Below, piece by piece: positions 46,984-57,462 of a stretch of DNA of 64,000 bases. Each line of letters starts with the position of its first letter. Position 1 is the stretch's first letter. Source of the stretch: Sulfuriferula sp. Its GTDB lineage: Bacteria; Pseudomonadota; Gammaproteobacteria; Burkholderiales; Sulfuriferulaceae. The stretch lies in assembly GCA_031291235.1 (NCBI GenBank), contig JARLJL010000022.1, positions 372,001 through 436,000 of the forward strand. Direction: 5' to 3'. Both the position numbers and the translations under genes were made by a program. The notes beneath the pieces were generated by a model. It searched no databases. It was not told the origin of the DNA and saw nothing but the letters and a program-made list of their open reading frames with translations.

Positions 46984-47685
46984 TTAACGTGTAATAATTT
47001 GAATAAGTGCGACCAGATCGCCGTGGGACAAGCCCGAAAAACTGCTCGCGAACACCAGTGTCAGTGCCAAAATCGGGCTCAGTACCATCCCCAGCCAGCC
47101 TATAAACATCAGCGCCAGTAAAATATAAAAACCGTAAGGTTCGATCTGAGCATAGCGGTATGCATACTTGTTAGGCAACAAACTGATTGCAATGCGTCCA
47201 CCGTCCAGCGGCGGTAGCGGCAGCAAATTCAGCGCCATCAGAATGGCATTAATAAATATACCAGCGGCTCCCATCAATGCCATGGGTTGTGTGTAATTAT
47301 CGCCTAGTGTTATACCCAGCTTGATCACCAGTGCCCAAAATATCGCCATGACCAGATTAGCAGCCGGCCCGGCCAGCGCCACCCATAGCATATTGCGTTT
47401 GGGATGCCGCAATGCGCCGAAATTAACCGGCACCGGTTTTGCCCAACCAAACAGGATAAAACCGCCACCCAACAATTTACTCATGAGCAGAATGGACAAC
47501 GGTACCAATATCGTCCCCACAGGATCAATGTGCTTCAATGGATTCAATGTTACCCGACCCAGCATCCATGCTGTTTTATCACCGAAGAATTTAGCGACAT
47601 AACCGTGTGCAGCTTCATGCAGCGTGATTGCAAAAATAATGGGAATTGCCCAAACAGTAATTTTTTGTATCAGGTTGAGTTCCAT
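46984..47685 (-). CDS. Site-2 protease family (M50) membrane protein
   Basis: 233 aa with about five hydrophobic helices. The zinc site HEAAHG (HExxH) is in the first helix and the second metal residue in NLLPLPPLDGGRI (NxxPxPxLDGG). It should cleave within membranes; substrate unknown. It lies 6 bp before trpS and directly behind the threonylcarbamoyl-AMP synthase-like gene, a common betaproteobacterial order. Confidence 0.9.
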   Translation of the reverse strand: MELNLIQKITVWAIPIIFAITLHEAAHGYVAKFFGDKTAWMLGRVTLNPLKHIDPVGTILVPLSILLMSKLLGGGFILFGWAKPVPVNFGALRHPKRNMLWVALAGPAANLVMAIFWALVIKLGITLGDNYTQPMALMGAAGIFINAILMALNLLPLPPLDGGRIAISLLPNKYAYRYAQIEPYGFYILLALMFIGWLGMVLSPILALTLVFASSFSGLSHGDLVALIQIITR

Positions 47686-48312
47686 TTAATCCAATCCAAA
47701 AGGGGCTAAATCCCCGCGACCAGCCCGCAACAATTGCGGCTCGCCATGACTTAAATCGATCACGGTAGTCGGCTCCACGCCGCAAGCACCGGCATCAAGT
47801 ATTAAATCCAGCTGATGTTCCAGCTGGTCTCGAATCGCCTCGGCTTCATGCATGGGCATGGTTTCACCGGGTAAAATCAGCGTCATCGTCAATAACGGCT
47901 CGTCCAGTTCCGCCAACAGCGCCAAGGTAATCCGATGATCCGGCACTCGCAATCCTATCGTATTTCGCTTGGGATGTTGCAAACGTTTTGGTACTTCCCG
48001 CGTCGCTTCAAGGATAAAGGTATAACTGCCAGGCGTATTGGCTTTCAGCAAACGGAATTGCTGATTATCCACTCGTGCATACACAGCGATCTCCGACAGA
48101 TCACGGCACATCAGCGTGAAATGATGTTTGTCATCCACCGCACGTAGCGTTCTTATTTTGTCCTGCGCCCGTTTATCGCCCAAATGGCAGGCAATTGCAT
48201 AACTTGAATCCGTGGGCAGCGCAATCACGCCGCCATCCCGAATAATGGTTGCGGCCTGCTTGATTAAACGTGGTTGGGGATTGTCAGCGTGTACTGTAAA
48301 AAACTGAGCCAT
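47686..48312 (-). CDS. Threonylcarbamoyl-AMP synthase family protein (YciO/TsaC-like)
   Basis: 208 aa from the ATG at 48312, whose A is shared with the PHP stop (TAATG). It has the Sua5/YciO/YrdC core: GGVIALPTDSSYAIACHLGDKRA, FTLMCRDLSEIA and HPKRNTIGLRVPDHRI. The context and sequence favour YciO, whose activity is weaker or different from TsaC. It binds ATP, threonine and bicarbonate in the tRNA t6A pathway if active. Confidence 0.85.
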   Translation of the reverse strand: MAQFFTVHADNPQPRLIKQAATIIRDGGVIALPTDSSYAIACHLGDKRAQDKIRTLRAVDDKHHFTLMCRDLSEIAVYARVDNQQFRLLKANTPGSYTFILEATREVPKRLQHPKRNTIGLRVPDHRITLALLAELDEPLLTMTLILPGETMPMHEAEAIRDQLEHQLDLILDAGACGVEPTTVIDLSHGEPQLLRAGRGDLAPFGLD

Positions 48313-49157
48313 TATTGATAATTCCAGTCCCGCCAAATCGGCGTGCAAATTTCCGGCAAGGGCGGCAATCGTCCGATATCGCGATATCCTTCGCCCGGCG
48401 CATGGAAATCTGATCCCCGCGAACTCAACAAACCGAATTTCTGCGCCAGATTAGCAAAATGTGGGTATTGTTCTGGCGTATGACTGCCGGTGACAACTTC
48501 TATCCCTTCGCCGCCAGCCGCCTTGAATGCCTCCAGCAATTCGTGCATTTTGGCGCTACCCATTTGGTAGCGTCCTGGGTGCGCCACTACGGCCTGACCA
48601 CCGCTGGCACGGATCCAGTTTACCGCGTCGGCCATATCCGCCCATTGATGCGAGACATAACCGGGTTTACCTTTAACCAGATATTTCTTGAACACCGTGC
48701 GCACGTCTTTTACCAAACCTTGTGCGACCAGATAGCGGGCAAAATGCATGCGACCGATCAGATTGGGGTTCCCCGTATGTTGATAAGCGCCGGACAAACT
48801 ATCCGGCACACCTGCTTTGGCAAGCTGCTCCGCCATTTTGATGGCGCGTTCGCTACGCCCGGCACGAATAGTTGCGAGTCCGGCAGCCAGCACGGGGTGC
48901 TCGGGGTCGATATTTAATCCTACGATATGCACCGTGTGCGTACCCCAACTCACCGATATCTCGACGCCGTTGATCAAACGCAGTCCCAACTCATTCGCTG
49001 CAACACGCGCTTCCGACAAACCTGCCACATCGTCATGATCCGTCAAGGCCAATACTGTAACGCCCTGAGCCACCGCACGTGCCACCACTTCGGCAGGCGG
49101 CAACATGCCATCGGACACATTGGAATGGCAGTGCAAATCAATATTTTGCGGCAACAT
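48312..49157 (-). CDS. PHP-domain phosphatase (RnmA/YciV-like)
   Basis: 281 aa. PHP motifs are intact: DLHCHSNVSDGMLPP, LALTDHDDVAGL, a middle Glu in NGVEISV, VVAHPGRY, and GSDFHAPGEG at the end. Characterised relatives are 3',5'-nucleoside bisphosphate phosphatases or 5'-3' exonucleases acting on short RNAs. It leads the minus set with the YciO-like, M50 and trpS genes. Confidence 0.87.
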   Translation of the reverse strand: MLPQNIDLHCHSNVSDGMLPPAEVVARAVAQGVTVLALTDHDDVAGLSEARVAANELGLRLINGVEISVSWGTHTVHIVGLNIDPEHPVLAAGLATIRAGRSERAIKMAEQLAKAGVPDSLSGAYQHTGNPNLIGRMHFARYLVAQGLVKDVRTVFKKYLVKGKPGYVSHQWADMADAVNWIRASGGQAVVAHPGRYQMGSAKMHELLEAFKAAGGEGIEVVTGSHTPEQYPHFANLAQKFGLLSSRGSDFHAPGEGYRDIGRLPPLPEICTPIWRDWNYQ

Positions 49158-49231
49158 AATTTGTTTACTTGTGGACTAAGGGCAAATCATAGCAAAATAC
49201 AAGCTTACTCACTATCCTGCTTATATAGAAT

Positions 49232-49951
49232 ATGGCAATTCCGGTAGAAATTCGTTCCAGTTTTGAAGAAGCAAACCGCATCGTACAGCAAACTTTCCAG
49301 GAATCCGGCATTCAGGCTGGTTCGCAGGTCACACCAGACCAACTGGGAGAAGCCATTAGTCAATTTCTGTTTGTGTTTGACAAATTGGATAACGAACATG
49401 GCGAAAGCGGTCCCATTTTATTTGATGACGTCAATCAATTAGGGGACCATGCGATCGGTTTTCTGATGGATCTGGCCTACTGGGCAGAGCGGTTACGCCT
49501 ACCGAAATCCAAAATAGATATCGAAAAAACCGCATTGGGTGTGGCCCACTGGATTATTCGCCACGAAGGCGAATTGCGCACGCTGGAACCGCTGGTCAAT
49601 AGCCTTGCCGCCAGCGCCAATTTGACACAAGATGCTGATACACTTAAAGCCTTGGTACAAGTCGCGGGCGACATTATTGACCATGCTTCGCCCAGCATTC
49701 AGGCGGATCTGGAAAAGCATGACGCTACTCGCCCGTGGCGCATTCTTAATTTTAACTATGCCATCGTCGCCACGCGTGCTCAGGATCCGGCACTGATGCG
49801 TAAAGCATTCGACACCCTGGGACGCAATTTGCCTGACGATTGCCCTGATTTCTTTGAACAGGGCATGCAACAGGCGCAGAAGGATACATTTACGCCCGCG
49901 GTGCGTGAAATAATGCAGGAATATTTTAATCGTTGGGCAACGAGGCACTAG
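49232..49951 (+). CDS. Conserved protein of unknown function
   Basis: 239 aa, soluble and helical, with no signal peptide. Notable blocks are GEAISQFLFVFDKLDNEHGESGPILFDDVNQL, LGVAHWIIRHEGEL and PDFFEQGMQQA. No known domain or catalytic motif was recognised. It has no good SD and is 3 bp before yciB, with which it is probably co-expressed. Similar genes appear beside yciB in related bacteria, from memory. Confidence 0.7.
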   Translation: MAIPVEIRSSFEEANRIVQQTFQESGIQAGSQVTPDQLGEAISQFLFVFDKLDNEHGESGPILFDDVNQLGDHAIGFLMDLAYWAERLRLPKSKIDIEKTALGVAHWIIRHEGELRTLEPLVNSLAASANLTQDADTLKALVQVAGDIIDHASPSIQADLEKHDATRPWRILNFNYAIVATRAQDPALMRKAFDTLGRNLPDDCPDFFEQGMQQAQKDTFTPAVREIMQEYFNRWATRH

Positions 49952-49954
49952 AAC

Positions 49955-50491
49955 ATGAAATACTTATTCGATTTTTTTCCTATTCTGCTGTTTTTTATCG
50001 CCTATAAATTCGGTGGAATTTATGTTGCAACCGGCGTCGGCATTGCGGCGAGCTTGCTGCAAATCGGCTGGCTACTGCTGCGCAAGAAAAAAATAGATAC
50101 CATGATGTGGCTCAGTTTAGGCATTATCGTCGTATTTGGCGGAGCGACACTGATATTCCACGACGAAACCTTCATCAAGTGGAAACCGACTGCTTTATAT
50201 TGGATGTTTGCATTAGGATTGCTGGCAAGTTCTTTGTTTTTTAAAAAGAATGTCATTCGCACCATGATGGGGGAACAAATCGCGCTTCCCGATAATGTCT
50301 GGCGTAATCTAAACCTGAGCTGGGTATTGTTTTTTATAGTCATGGGTCTTGTAAACCTCTATATCGCCTATACTTTCAGCACTGATACCTGGGTAAATTT
50401 CAAATTATTCGGCAGCACTGCTATGATGTTCATATTTATCATTGGGCAAGGTGTCGTGCTCAATAAATATGTGGACGACAAGGAACCATGA
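49955..50491 (+). CDS. yciB: Inner-membrane septation protein A-like (YciB)
   Basis: 178 aa with five to six hydrophobic helices. The opening [20 protein letters not shown] and the later [45 protein letters not shown] and WVNFKLFG are typical of YciB/IspZ. It is thought to contribute to envelope synthesis or cell division. It overlaps the YciI-like gene by 4 bp. Confidence 0.92.
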   Translation: MKYLFDFFPILLFFIAYKFGGIYVATGVGIAASLLQIGWLLLRKKKIDTMMWLSLGIIVVFGGATLIFHDETFIKWKPTALYWMFALGLLASSLFFKKNVIRTMMGEQIALPDNVWRNLNLSWVLFFIVMGLVNLYIAYTFSTDTWVNFKLFGSTAMMFIFIIGQGVVLNKYVDDKEP

Positions 50492-50796
50492 GTAACTGGT
50501 ACGCCATTATTGGTGAAGACATCGCCGACAGCCTGAATAAGCGCCTGAGCGCCCGAACTGACCACCTTGCCCGTCTGCAAGCTTTGCAGAATCAAGGGCG
50601 ACTACTGATTGCCGGACCTTTCCCGGCAATCGACAGTATCGACCCGGGGCCTGCCGGTTTTAGCGGCAGCCTGATCGTCGCAGAATTTGACAGCCTCACT
50701 GATGCGCAAACGTGGGCAGATAGCGATCCGTATATCACTGCCGGCGTTTACGCACACGTCACCGTTAAACCTTTCAAGAAAGTGCTCCCGACATGA
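50488..50796 (+). CDS. YciI-like protein
   Basis: 102 aa ferredoxin-like fold. It has [43 protein letters not shown] and [17 protein letters not shown], typical of the YCII family with the conserved His (residue about 26) and Asp. Family enzymes are poorly understood. It overlaps yciB and the BolA gene by 4 bp each. Confidence 0.88.
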   Translation: MSNWYAIIGEDIADSLNKRLSARTDHLARLQALQNQGRLLIAGPFPAIDSIDPGPAGFSGSLIVAEFDSLTDAQTWADSDPYITAGVYAHVTVKPFKKVLPT

Positions 50797-51056
50797 ATAC
50801 TGAGGAACTAATGCGGGAAAAACTGGCCATATTAAAGCCAGGTTTGCTGGAAATCGAGGACGAAAGCGCACTGCATGCCGGTCATGCAGGGGCTAAAAGC
50901 GGTGGTGGACACTACCGTTTACGTATCGCCTCCCCGGCATTTGCACAACAAAATACTCTAGCGCGACATCGCTTGGTATATGCAACACTGGGTAATTTAA
51001 TGCAAAATGAAATTCACGCACTGAGTATTACAGCGTATAGTCCTGAAGAAATTTAA
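50793..51056 (+). CDS. bolA: BolA-family protein
   Basis: 87 aa. BolA blocks are [32 protein letters not shown] and [27 protein letters not shown], including the conserved His in the last part. It is the second BolA-family member in the window, the other being IbaG at 27.3 kb; this one, with its HAGH segment, is nearer true BolA. It likely works with a monothiol glutaredoxin in Fe-S handling. Confidence 0.87.
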   Translation: MNTEELMREKLAILKPGLLEIEDESALHAGHAGAKSGGGHYRLRIASPAFAQQNTLARHRLVYATLGNLMQNEIHALSITAYSPEEI

Positions 51057-51078
51057 TAACTTAATCAAAGGAAAACAA

Positions 51079-51918
51079 ATGCAATTGAAAAAAATCGCTA
51101 TCGCTACCGTTTGCGTATTCGGATTAACCGCGCTCACAGGTTGCAATGCGGCTGAAGATAACAAAGCCGCTGTTACCAAGGCCGCTGCCGACACATCGAG
51201 CACATCCAAACCGCTAGCTGTAGTTAATGGCGTTACCATTTCGCAAGCCCAGTTCAACATCCTTAAACAGGATCGTGCCGCGCAGGGTCAGCCTATGAAT
51301 GATCAAACGATAGCCGCGTTGCGCGACAGCCTGATCAATGCAGAAATTCTTGCCCAGGCAGGCACCAAGCAAGGTCTGGACAAAGACCCTAGCATCCAGA
51401 TGCGTCTGGATCTGGCCAAAACCCAAATGCTGGCCCAAGCTTATATCGCCAGCTACGTCAAATCGCATCCTATCACCGAAGATGCCATGAAGGCTGAGTA
51501 TGACCACGTCAAGGGCATGATGGGCACCAAGGAATATGAAGTGCGCCACATACTGGTGGATAATGAAGCTGCAGCGCAGGACATCATTGCCAAGCTGGGC
51601 AAAAAGGCCAAATTTGAAGATCTGGCCAAAAAGGAATCCAAGGATTCATCCGCATCCAATGGCGGTCAATTGGGTTGGGTTGCGCCAGGCAATCTGGTCA
51701 AGGAATTTGCCGACGCCATGGTTCAGCTGAAAAAGGGCGAATATACCAAAACGCCAGTGCACACCAAATTCGGCTGGCATGTCATCCGTGTTGACGATGT
51801 CCGCGATCTGAAACTGCCACCTTATGATCAGGTCAAGGATCAATTGCGCGGCGATATGGAACAGCAAATGGTGAAAAAACTGGTTACAGATTTACGAGCA
51901 AGTGCTAAAGTAGAATAA
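51079..51918 (+). CDS. Peptidyl-prolyl isomerase lipoprotein (parvulin/SurA-like)
   Basis: 279 aa. A lipoprotein signal peptide ends LTGC (Cys22). A SurA/PrsA-like helical N-terminal chaperone region precedes one parvulin domain (EYEVRHILVDNEAAAQDII, SNGGQLGWVAPGNLVKEFADAM, TKFGWHVIRVDDVR). It should help fold exported or outer-membrane proteins in the periplasm. SD AAAGGA. It closes the yciB-yciI-bolA set. Confidence 0.92.
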   Translation: MQLKKIAIATVCVFGLTALTGCNAAEDNKAAVTKAAADTSSTSKPLAVVNGVTISQAQFNILKQDRAAQGQPMNDQTIAALRDSLINAEILAQAGTKQGLDKDPSIQMRLDLAKTQMLAQAYIASYVKSHPITEDAMKAEYDHVKGMMGTKEYEVRHILVDNEAAAQDIIAKLGKKAKFEDLAKKESKDSSASNGGQLGWVAPGNLVKEFADAMVQLKKGEYTKTPVHTKFGWHVIRVDDVRDLKLPPYDQVKDQLRGDMEQQMVKKLVTDLRASAKVE

Positions 51919-51932
51919 TCAATGATGTAGCC

Positions 51933-51964
51933 CGCATCCGGTTAACAAGCATTGACCGGATGCG
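51933..51964 (+). terminator. Hairpin between the isomerase gene and hfq-like gene
   Basis: A 9-bp perfect stem (CGCATCCGG / CCGGATGCG) with a 14-nt loop, followed by CTTTAT. Weak intrinsic terminator after the isomerase gene; part of it may lie in the hfq-like leader. Confidence 0.45.
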
Positions 51965-51984
51965 CTTTATCCCGACTTAAGTGG

Positions 51985-52221
51985 ATGACTAAAATGAAAA
52001 ATTTACAAGATCAATTTCTTAACGCGCTGCGTAAAGAGCACGTACTTGTTTCCGTGTTCCTGGTTAACGGTATTAAACTGGTGGGAAAAATTGAATCTTT
52101 CGATCAGTATATGGTGATGCTGAAAGGTCATGACAATGTCAGTCAGGCTATCTTCAAACATGCCATTTCTACACTTTCCCCATCGCGGCAAATCAACATA
52201 GACACCAATAACGCTGATTAA
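51985..52221 (+). CDS. Divergent Hfq (second Hfq-like protein)
   Basis: 78 aa. It follows Hfq closely: [35 protein letters not shown] and [13 protein letters not shown]. Differences from E. coli Hfq include Tyr25 to Phe (distal RNA face), KNTVSQ replaced by KGHDNVSQ (two extra residues near the proximal face) and the rim patch RRER replaced by RKEH. The proximal KH pair is kept. The ATG at 51985 matches the family N-terminus; ATG 51994 has the better SD (GGA, 8 nt). The position behind an isomerase gene is not the usual miaA-hfq-hflX one, so it is probably a paralogue. Confidence 0.88.
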   Translation: MTKMKNLQDQFLNALRKEHVLVSVFLVNGIKLVGKIESFDQYMVMLKGHDNVSQAIFKHAISTLSPSRQINIDTNNAD

Positions 52222-52238
52222 TTGAAACCGAATATCCG

Positions 52239-52267
52239 AAAAAGCGCACTCTCATGTGCGCTTTTTT
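52239..52267 (+). terminator. Intrinsic terminator of the hfq-like gene
   Basis: AAAAAGCGCAC pairs with GTGCGCTTTTT over a 6-nt loop and runs into TTTTTT. Textbook Rho-independent structure 17 bp after the stop. Confidence 0.85.
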
Positions 52268-52412
52268 ATTAGGTTGTACTTATCCCGTAAAGCAGCGCAA
52301 TACCCTACCATGCAACCCGCCCAATACCGCTAACGTTCGCAGATTATTACCGGCGGCTATGCTAGAATTTTCATGCCCTGCAACAGAAAAGCAGGTATAA
52401 CAAAGGAAAATC

Positions 52413-52889
52413 ATGACAGGGAGCAAGGAAGGCAACGATGCGCGAACCGCATTACGCCAATTTCGCGCCATATTCAGCGCGGTGAGACAGCATGCGCAAT
52501 GGGTAGAAGCCCAATGCGGCATCAGCGGCACTCAATTATGGGTACTCTACGAATTATCAGCACAACCGGGCATGCGCGTGTCCCGGCTTGCCGATGCCCT
52601 GGCGATCAAGCGCTCCACTGCCAGCAATCTGCTCGACAAAATCGAGCAACGCGGCCTGATCCGCAGGGAACGCGGCGCCTCCGATCAGCGCATTGTGCAT
52701 CTCTTTCTGACCGAGGCCGGAACAGCCATTATGGCAAAAGCGCCGCAACCTGCCCAAGGCGTGCTGATCGATTCGCTCCATAGACTACCGCCCGACAAAC
52801 TGGTTGAACTGAGTCAGAATTTATCCAGCTTGCTGGACCTTATGCAACTTGCAGACAACACCGGCATGACACCTCTGCCAGACATCTGA
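52413..52889 (+). CDS. MarR-family transcriptional regulator
   Basis: 158 aa. The winged helix is recognisable in CGISGTQLWVLYELSAQPGMRVSRLADALAIKRSTASNLLDKIEQRGLIRRERGASDQR (read as successive helices and wing), with the wing DQRIVHLFLTEAG. It binds DNA as a dimer; effector and targets unknown. It converges with the sucrose synthase gene, 6 bp apart, and could be tested as the regulator of that cluster, though no evidence links them. Confidence 0.88.
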   Translation: MTGSKEGNDARTALRQFRAIFSAVRQHAQWVEAQCGISGTQLWVLYELSAQPGMRVSRLADALAIKRSTASNLLDKIEQRGLIRRERGASDQRIVHLFLTEAGTAIMAKAPQPAQGVLIDSLHRLPPDKLVELSQNLSSLLDLMQLADNTGMTPLPDI

Positions 52890-52895
52890 ACCCCG

Positions 52896-55283
52896 CTATT
52901 CTGCATGCAATTGCGCGGCAAGCGGGCGGAATTGCAATTGATAAAACATGTGCAAATAACGTGCGGTCTCCTCTCTTTCAAGATCACTACTAAATTTCCA
53001 GAAGCCGTAAATCCGCGATAGGGTCATCATGCGTTCGGCATACTGTTTCCATGTATATCGCGCCTCCACCCTTGCCAATGCACCATTCGATATACGCTGC
53101 CATTCATGTGGATTGACGTTACACAATTCGAGAAAATCGGCGATACGCTCAGCACTGGCTCCGCCTTCGTTAGGATCGATATGAAAGCCCGATTTATTAT
53201 GCTGAATGATCTCCAGCGGCCCGCCATAACGCGTGGCGAAAGTCGGCAAACCGGACGCCATGGCTTCAATTATGGTCAGACCGAACGCTTCAAACAAGGC
53301 TGGTTGCACGAATATGCCACGCTGATCGGCAACAAAGCGATAAATCTCGCCCGACAGGTTTTTCTCCAGCCGCAAACCCAGCCAACGCATTTGTCCATCG
53401 AGCTGATATTGTTCCATTAATTCATGCATGCGTTGAATTTGCGCCTGCTCTTCATGATCACGAGACTCCTCAGGCGTCATATAACCGCCAACAACGACGA
53501 GATTCGCCAATTCACGCAGGCGCTGCGAATTGCCGTACCATTCGACCAGACCGGTAAGATTCTTGATTCGGTCCAGCCGTGCAATGGTAAAGATAATCGG
53601 TTTTTCCGGTTCCTTCAGCACACCGCGTACATGTTCGCGCGGCCCGCCGAATATGAGCTCGCTGATTTCAGGGTGTAATGAAACCAGCCGCCTTTCGTGG
53701 GCAGTGTATGGAAAATAGACATCGGCATCCGATCCAGGCGAAACGATATTGAATTTGGGATCGAACAGATTGATGCCGTCGATCACTCGATACAGCCCGG
53801 GCATGGTAAAAGACCGGTAACTCTCGTATTGACCGACGGAGTCTTCCGTACCCACTATTTCCTGATAGGTGCTCGCAATAATGAAATCAGCGGTATTCAT
53901 CGCGATCAGATCGGCTGTGTACTGACACGAGAAATGGTATTGCGCGTCGTTTTCCTGCCAATACAGATCCGAGTGCAAATACTTGGTCTTTTCCAGGGCA
54001 TGCGCGATGTTGCATTGTATGACGCCCATACGCTGACTTAATAACGACGCCACCAGATTGCCGTCGGAATAATTGCCTATAATCAGATCGGGCCGGCCGC
54101 CCAGTTCAGACAAGGCTTCATGCTCGACATTACGTGCAAAATCCTCCAGATAAGGCCATATCTCGAAACGAGAAATCCAGTGCCGGATAACCTCGCCGTT
54201 CTGTTTCTGAAACGGCACCCGCAATATCCAGGTATTATCGCAACCGTTGACTCTCTCCAGGCGCTGATTGCAGGTCGTTCCCTCAGAGTCGGGAATCAAA
54301 CGCGTGACAATCAATATCTTCGGTTCCACCGGCACACCCTGCCGTGCCAATCGTTCGCGCATTTCCCGCTCAAGTGCACGCACCTGATCCAGAATATAGA
54401 CCACCTGCCCCCCCGTATCCGGCAAACCGAGTACATTGTCCTGACCGAAATACCCGTGAGGTGACATGATCAACAATCTCGAAATCATCGGCATACGCGC
54501 CAGAAAACTTTCCAGCGCCGCCGGCGACGGCGCTTCGAGTATGTCGACCAGCAAACTCATGGTATCGATCACGCGCTCCGCCGTATCCCCCCAACCAGGC
54601 GCAAAGCCCATTTTTTGCAAGCTATCGCCAAACTCGACCAAAGGCGTTTCGGCGTTCAAATGTTCCAACCGCTGCAATGCCTTGCGCAGCCCTTCACGCA
54701 ATGCGCCCACGGAAGCAAACTCGCCGTTCAGCATCAACGGCTTGCCTTCGATGGAATGTACTTTAAGAAAATGCAGCAGCCGCGCTTCGCCTTCTTGCGC
54801 ATGCTGGAACATGGTGCTGGAAAGTTGCCGATTAAGAAACATGACGCCTTGGCCAATGGATTTGGCTTCCTTCAATCGGGGAAAATCCCGCCCGAATGGT
54901 CCGAAATCAATTTCCAGCGCCGACGCGGCATTGCTGGCAGGCAGTATCAGTGATTCCTTGAAGCGCAGAAATTCGCCGATACCGATCGGCTCGGTAGCCA
55001 TATGCTCAAGATGAATACGCAGATAGCGCCATTGGGCAATGCGTTCGCGCAATGCAAAATATGCCCAGGGCTGATTAAATACGCCTTCCTGCAAATGCTG
55101 CACAAATTCGGACAGTACTGTATTACCCAGCATGTCCCTGTCAGATTCCGTACGCATTTGCTCAAACTCGTAACGCAGATCGGATTGCAGCAAAAAAGGT
55201 CGATTCTGAGCAAAATAGCGGCGCAGCAAGGTATAAACCGCATCCCGATTTTCTCTTGTGTAAGCAATTAGCTCATCTATCAT
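52896..55283 (-). CDS. Sucrose synthase
   Basis: 795 aa from the ATG at 55283 (SD AAGGA). It is a GT4 enzyme with a long N-terminal regulatory region (about 1-260), then [32 protein letters not shown], the acceptor side, and the C-terminal donor site [20 protein letters not shown] and [31 protein letters not shown] with E-x7-E. It reversibly converts sucrose and UDP (or ADP) to nucleotide-glucose and fructose, usually in the breakdown direction. It is the last gene of the three-gene sucrose operon. The frame continues upstream to 55376, overlapping the preceding gene. Confidence 0.92.
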   Translation of the reverse strand: MIDELIAYTRENRDAVYTLLRRYFAQNRPFLLQSDLRYEFEQMRTESDRDMLGNTVLSEFVQHLQEGVFNQPWAYFALRERIAQWRYLRIHLEHMATEPIGIGEFLRFKESLILPASNAASALEIDFGPFGRDFPRLKEAKSIGQGVMFLNRQLSSTMFQHAQEGEARLLHFLKVHSIEGKPLMLNGEFASVGALREGLRKALQRLEHLNAETPLVEFGDSLQKMGFAPGWGDTAERVIDTMSLLVDILEAPSPAALESFLARMPMISRLLIMSPHGYFGQDNVLGLPDTGGQVVYILDQVRALEREMRERLARQGVPVEPKILIVTRLIPDSEGTTCNQRLERVNGCDNTWILRVPFQKQNGEVIRHWISRFEIWPYLEDFARNVEHEALSELGGRPDLIIGNYSDGNLVASLLSQRMGVIQCNIAHALEKTKYLHSDLYWQENDAQYHFSCQYTADLIAMNTADFIIASTYQEIVGTEDSVGQYESYRSFTMPGLYRVIDGINLFDPKFNIVSPGSDADVYFPYTAHERRLVSLHPEISELIFGGPREHVRGVLKEPEKPIIFTIARLDRIKNLTGLVEWYGNSQRLRELANLVVVGGYMTPEESRDHEEQAQIQRMHELMEQYQLDGQMRWLGLRLEKNLSGEIYRFVADQRGIFVQPALFEAFGLTIIEAMASGLPTFATRYGGPLEIIQHNKSGFHIDPNEGGASAERIADFLELCNVNPHEWQRISNGALARVEARYTWKQYAERMMTLSRIYGFWKFSSDLEREETARYLHMFYQLQFRPLAAQLHAE

Positions 55284-55284
55284 A

Positions 55285-57450
55285 TCAATCCATCCTTTCA
55301 CGATCGCTGGATACATTACCGAAACGGTAATGATCAATTCCTTCCATGATCCCCAACGCGTTGCAAGCCCCTGCAAAATAGACCTGATGCTGCCCGCGTA
55401 ATGACATCAGCTCTGAACTATGATTGCCGACGATCACGCCCAGCGTATCGCCTATCATCATTTCTGCATCGTTACCGGAATCTCCTGCCACCAGAAAAGC
55501 ATTTAGCGGTAGCCCCCATTTATAAGCGAGATAACGGATAGCCTGGCCTTTGGATGCGCGGGCCGGAAGAATATCGAGATAAGCCTGATGGGAATAAATC
55601 AGATTGGCATGTAGATTTTGCGCATGCAAATAAGCATAAATACTTTTTAAAGGAGGCATGACGTCAGGCAATATGTCATAGCTGATTTTGAATTCGCGTT
55701 GGTTCTCTTCCTCCTGCAACCGGATTCCAGGTACCTCTTCCAGCGCCTCGACTAACGTATCGCGCCGCCATTGATAGCGTATATGCTTTGCCCAACCGGC
55801 ATCCTGACGTAAATCGGGGCCATAATTAATCTCGGTTCCAACGGCTGTAATCAGCACATCCGGTATCGGTATGCGCCACTGCCTGAGTACTTTAACCGCA
55901 CTATACAGATCGCGGCCGGTAGCGATGCCGAATGCGACCCTGCCGGCATTGGCCTGCAACCATTCCAGCAAAGGCTGCAAAGCATTCCTATTGCCGATAA
56001 GCGTATTGTCGATATCGCTGACCAGCACCTGCCTGACCAGTGGGAGGGGCGACTTGCCTTCCGGCAATATCGCGGCCAGTTCGCGGCGCAGATGCTTGCG
56101 TTCCTTGTACAACACCCTGCTTGCCGATTTCAGGTATTTGGTTACATGCGCATCCCAGCTATAATGACGCTTCACGCCGTTAATGCCGTTACGCGCCCAA
56201 CCCCGCCAGACATTTGCGCTTCCCAGCGCCGTATTGAGGGTCGTCGCAATATTCTCGGTATCGAGCGGATTAAGCAGCAAACCATTTCGGCAATTGCCGA
56301 TAATGTCGCTCGGCCCGCCGTCTTCGGTGGCGACTATCGGCAACCCGCTGGCTGCGGCCTCGATTAGCGTCAAACCAAACGGCTCAGTCAAGGCGGGATT
56401 AACAAACACCCCCCGGCGATGAGCTGCCAGACGATAAAACTCGGGTATGTCTTCCGTGGAGTGATGTTTGGGTATGGCAACCTTACCCCACAAATCATAT
56501 CGATCCAGCGCAAACAGCAATCCGGATAACTCCTGCTGCTGGGATTCTTCCATGAGTCTGATATCGTCTCGATTACCTGCGACAATGACCAGATTGGCTC
56601 GCTCCCGAAGCGCTTCATTTTCACCATAGGCAGTTATCAAGCGCTGCAGGTTTTTGCGCGCATCGGGACGGCAAATGGCAAGTATCATCGGTTTGTCTGG
56701 ATGCTCCAGAAATCGGTCTATCATATGCACGACATTAGTCTGGATTTGTCGTCTACCGGGCGGAGAAAAACGCGAAGCGTCTGTTCCGGGAGGGATTACG
56801 ACAGCATGCTGCCCATCGAAATTCTGATACATGCCATACTGATCAACGATTTCCTGCCGGGTGCTGGCCACAATCAGTGAAGCGTGACTTAACACATCCT
56901 CCTCTGCCCCGATACGTTGTCCAAAATTAAACTGGCGCTCCAGCGCCTGTAGTTTGCGGCCCGTAGCAAGCATCCGTTGCTGCTTGCAGCGTCCCAGCGA
57001 ATGTCCCGTATGAATCTGCGGTATGCCCAATAACCGGGATAACTGCAGTCCTACATAACCTGCATCGGCATAATGCGTGTGAATAATATCGGGCAGCTTT
57101 TCCTGGCCTCTCAAATAAAGCAGGCAACGATCGACCAAATGGTCGAGATGCTTCCACAGCATCTCCTTGCGGACATAACGTCTGGGGCCGAACGGCAAGC
57201 GAACGATACGTGCATTCAGTCCCAGCACCTCTTCCGGTTGGGCATAATCTGCAGAAATCGTCGGATCTTCGATCAGGCGTGTCAACAAATCAACCCGCAA
57301 CACACCGGGATGCCGTCCCAGAGCCCGTGCCAGCTCAACTACATAGGTAACCTGCCCACCGGTATCGGCATCACGTCCCAATTCCAGATCGTGTCCCCGT
57401 ACCAAACCATGCAAGCTCAACATCAGAATATTGATACGCTGTTCGTTCAT
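55285..57450 (-). CDS. Sucrose-phosphate synthase fused to sucrose-phosphate phosphatase-like domain
   Basis: 721 aa. The GT4 part (about 1-460) has [66 protein letters not shown] and [31 protein letters not shown]. The C-terminal HAD part (about 470-721) opens [17 protein letters not shown] and has a late Asp pair in [12 protein letters not shown], as in sucrose-phosphatase. The complete HAD motifs suggest the phosphatase is active. It makes sucrose-6-phosphate from UDP-glucose and fructose-6-phosphate and then probably sucrose. It sits 12 bp after fructokinase and 1 bp before sucrose synthase. Confidence 0.92.
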   Translation of the reverse strand: MNEQRINILMLSLHGLVRGHDLELGRDADTGGQVTYVVELARALGRHPGVLRVDLLTRLIEDPTISADYAQPEEVLGLNARIVRLPFGPRRYVRKEMLWKHLDHLVDRCLLYLRGQEKLPDIIHTHYADAGYVGLQLSRLLGIPQIHTGHSLGRCKQQRMLATGRKLQALERQFNFGQRIGAEEDVLSHASLIVASTRQEIVDQYGMYQNFDGQHAVVIPPGTDASRFSPPGRRQIQTNVVHMIDRFLEHPDKPMILAICRPDARKNLQRLITAYGENEALRERANLVIVAGNRDDIRLMEESQQQELSGLLFALDRYDLWGKVAIPKHHSTEDIPEFYRLAAHRRGVFVNPALTEPFGLTLIEAAASGLPIVATEDGGPSDIIGNCRNGLLLNPLDTENIATTLNTALGSANVWRGWARNGINGVKRHYSWDAHVTKYLKSASRVLYKERKHLRRELAAILPEGKSPLPLVRQVLVSDIDNTLIGNRNALQPLLEWLQANAGRVAFGIATGRDLYSAVKVLRQWRIPIPDVLITAVGTEINYGPDLRQDAGWAKHIRYQWRRDTLVEALEEVPGIRLQEEENQREFKISYDILPDVMPPLKSIYAYLHAQNLHANLIYSHQAYLDILPARASKGQAIRYLAYKWGLPLNAFLVAGDSGNDAEMMIGDTLGVIVGNHSSELMSLRGQHQVYFAGACNALGIMEGIDHYRFGNVSSDRERMD

Positions 57451-57462
57451 CGTCGGCCGTCC

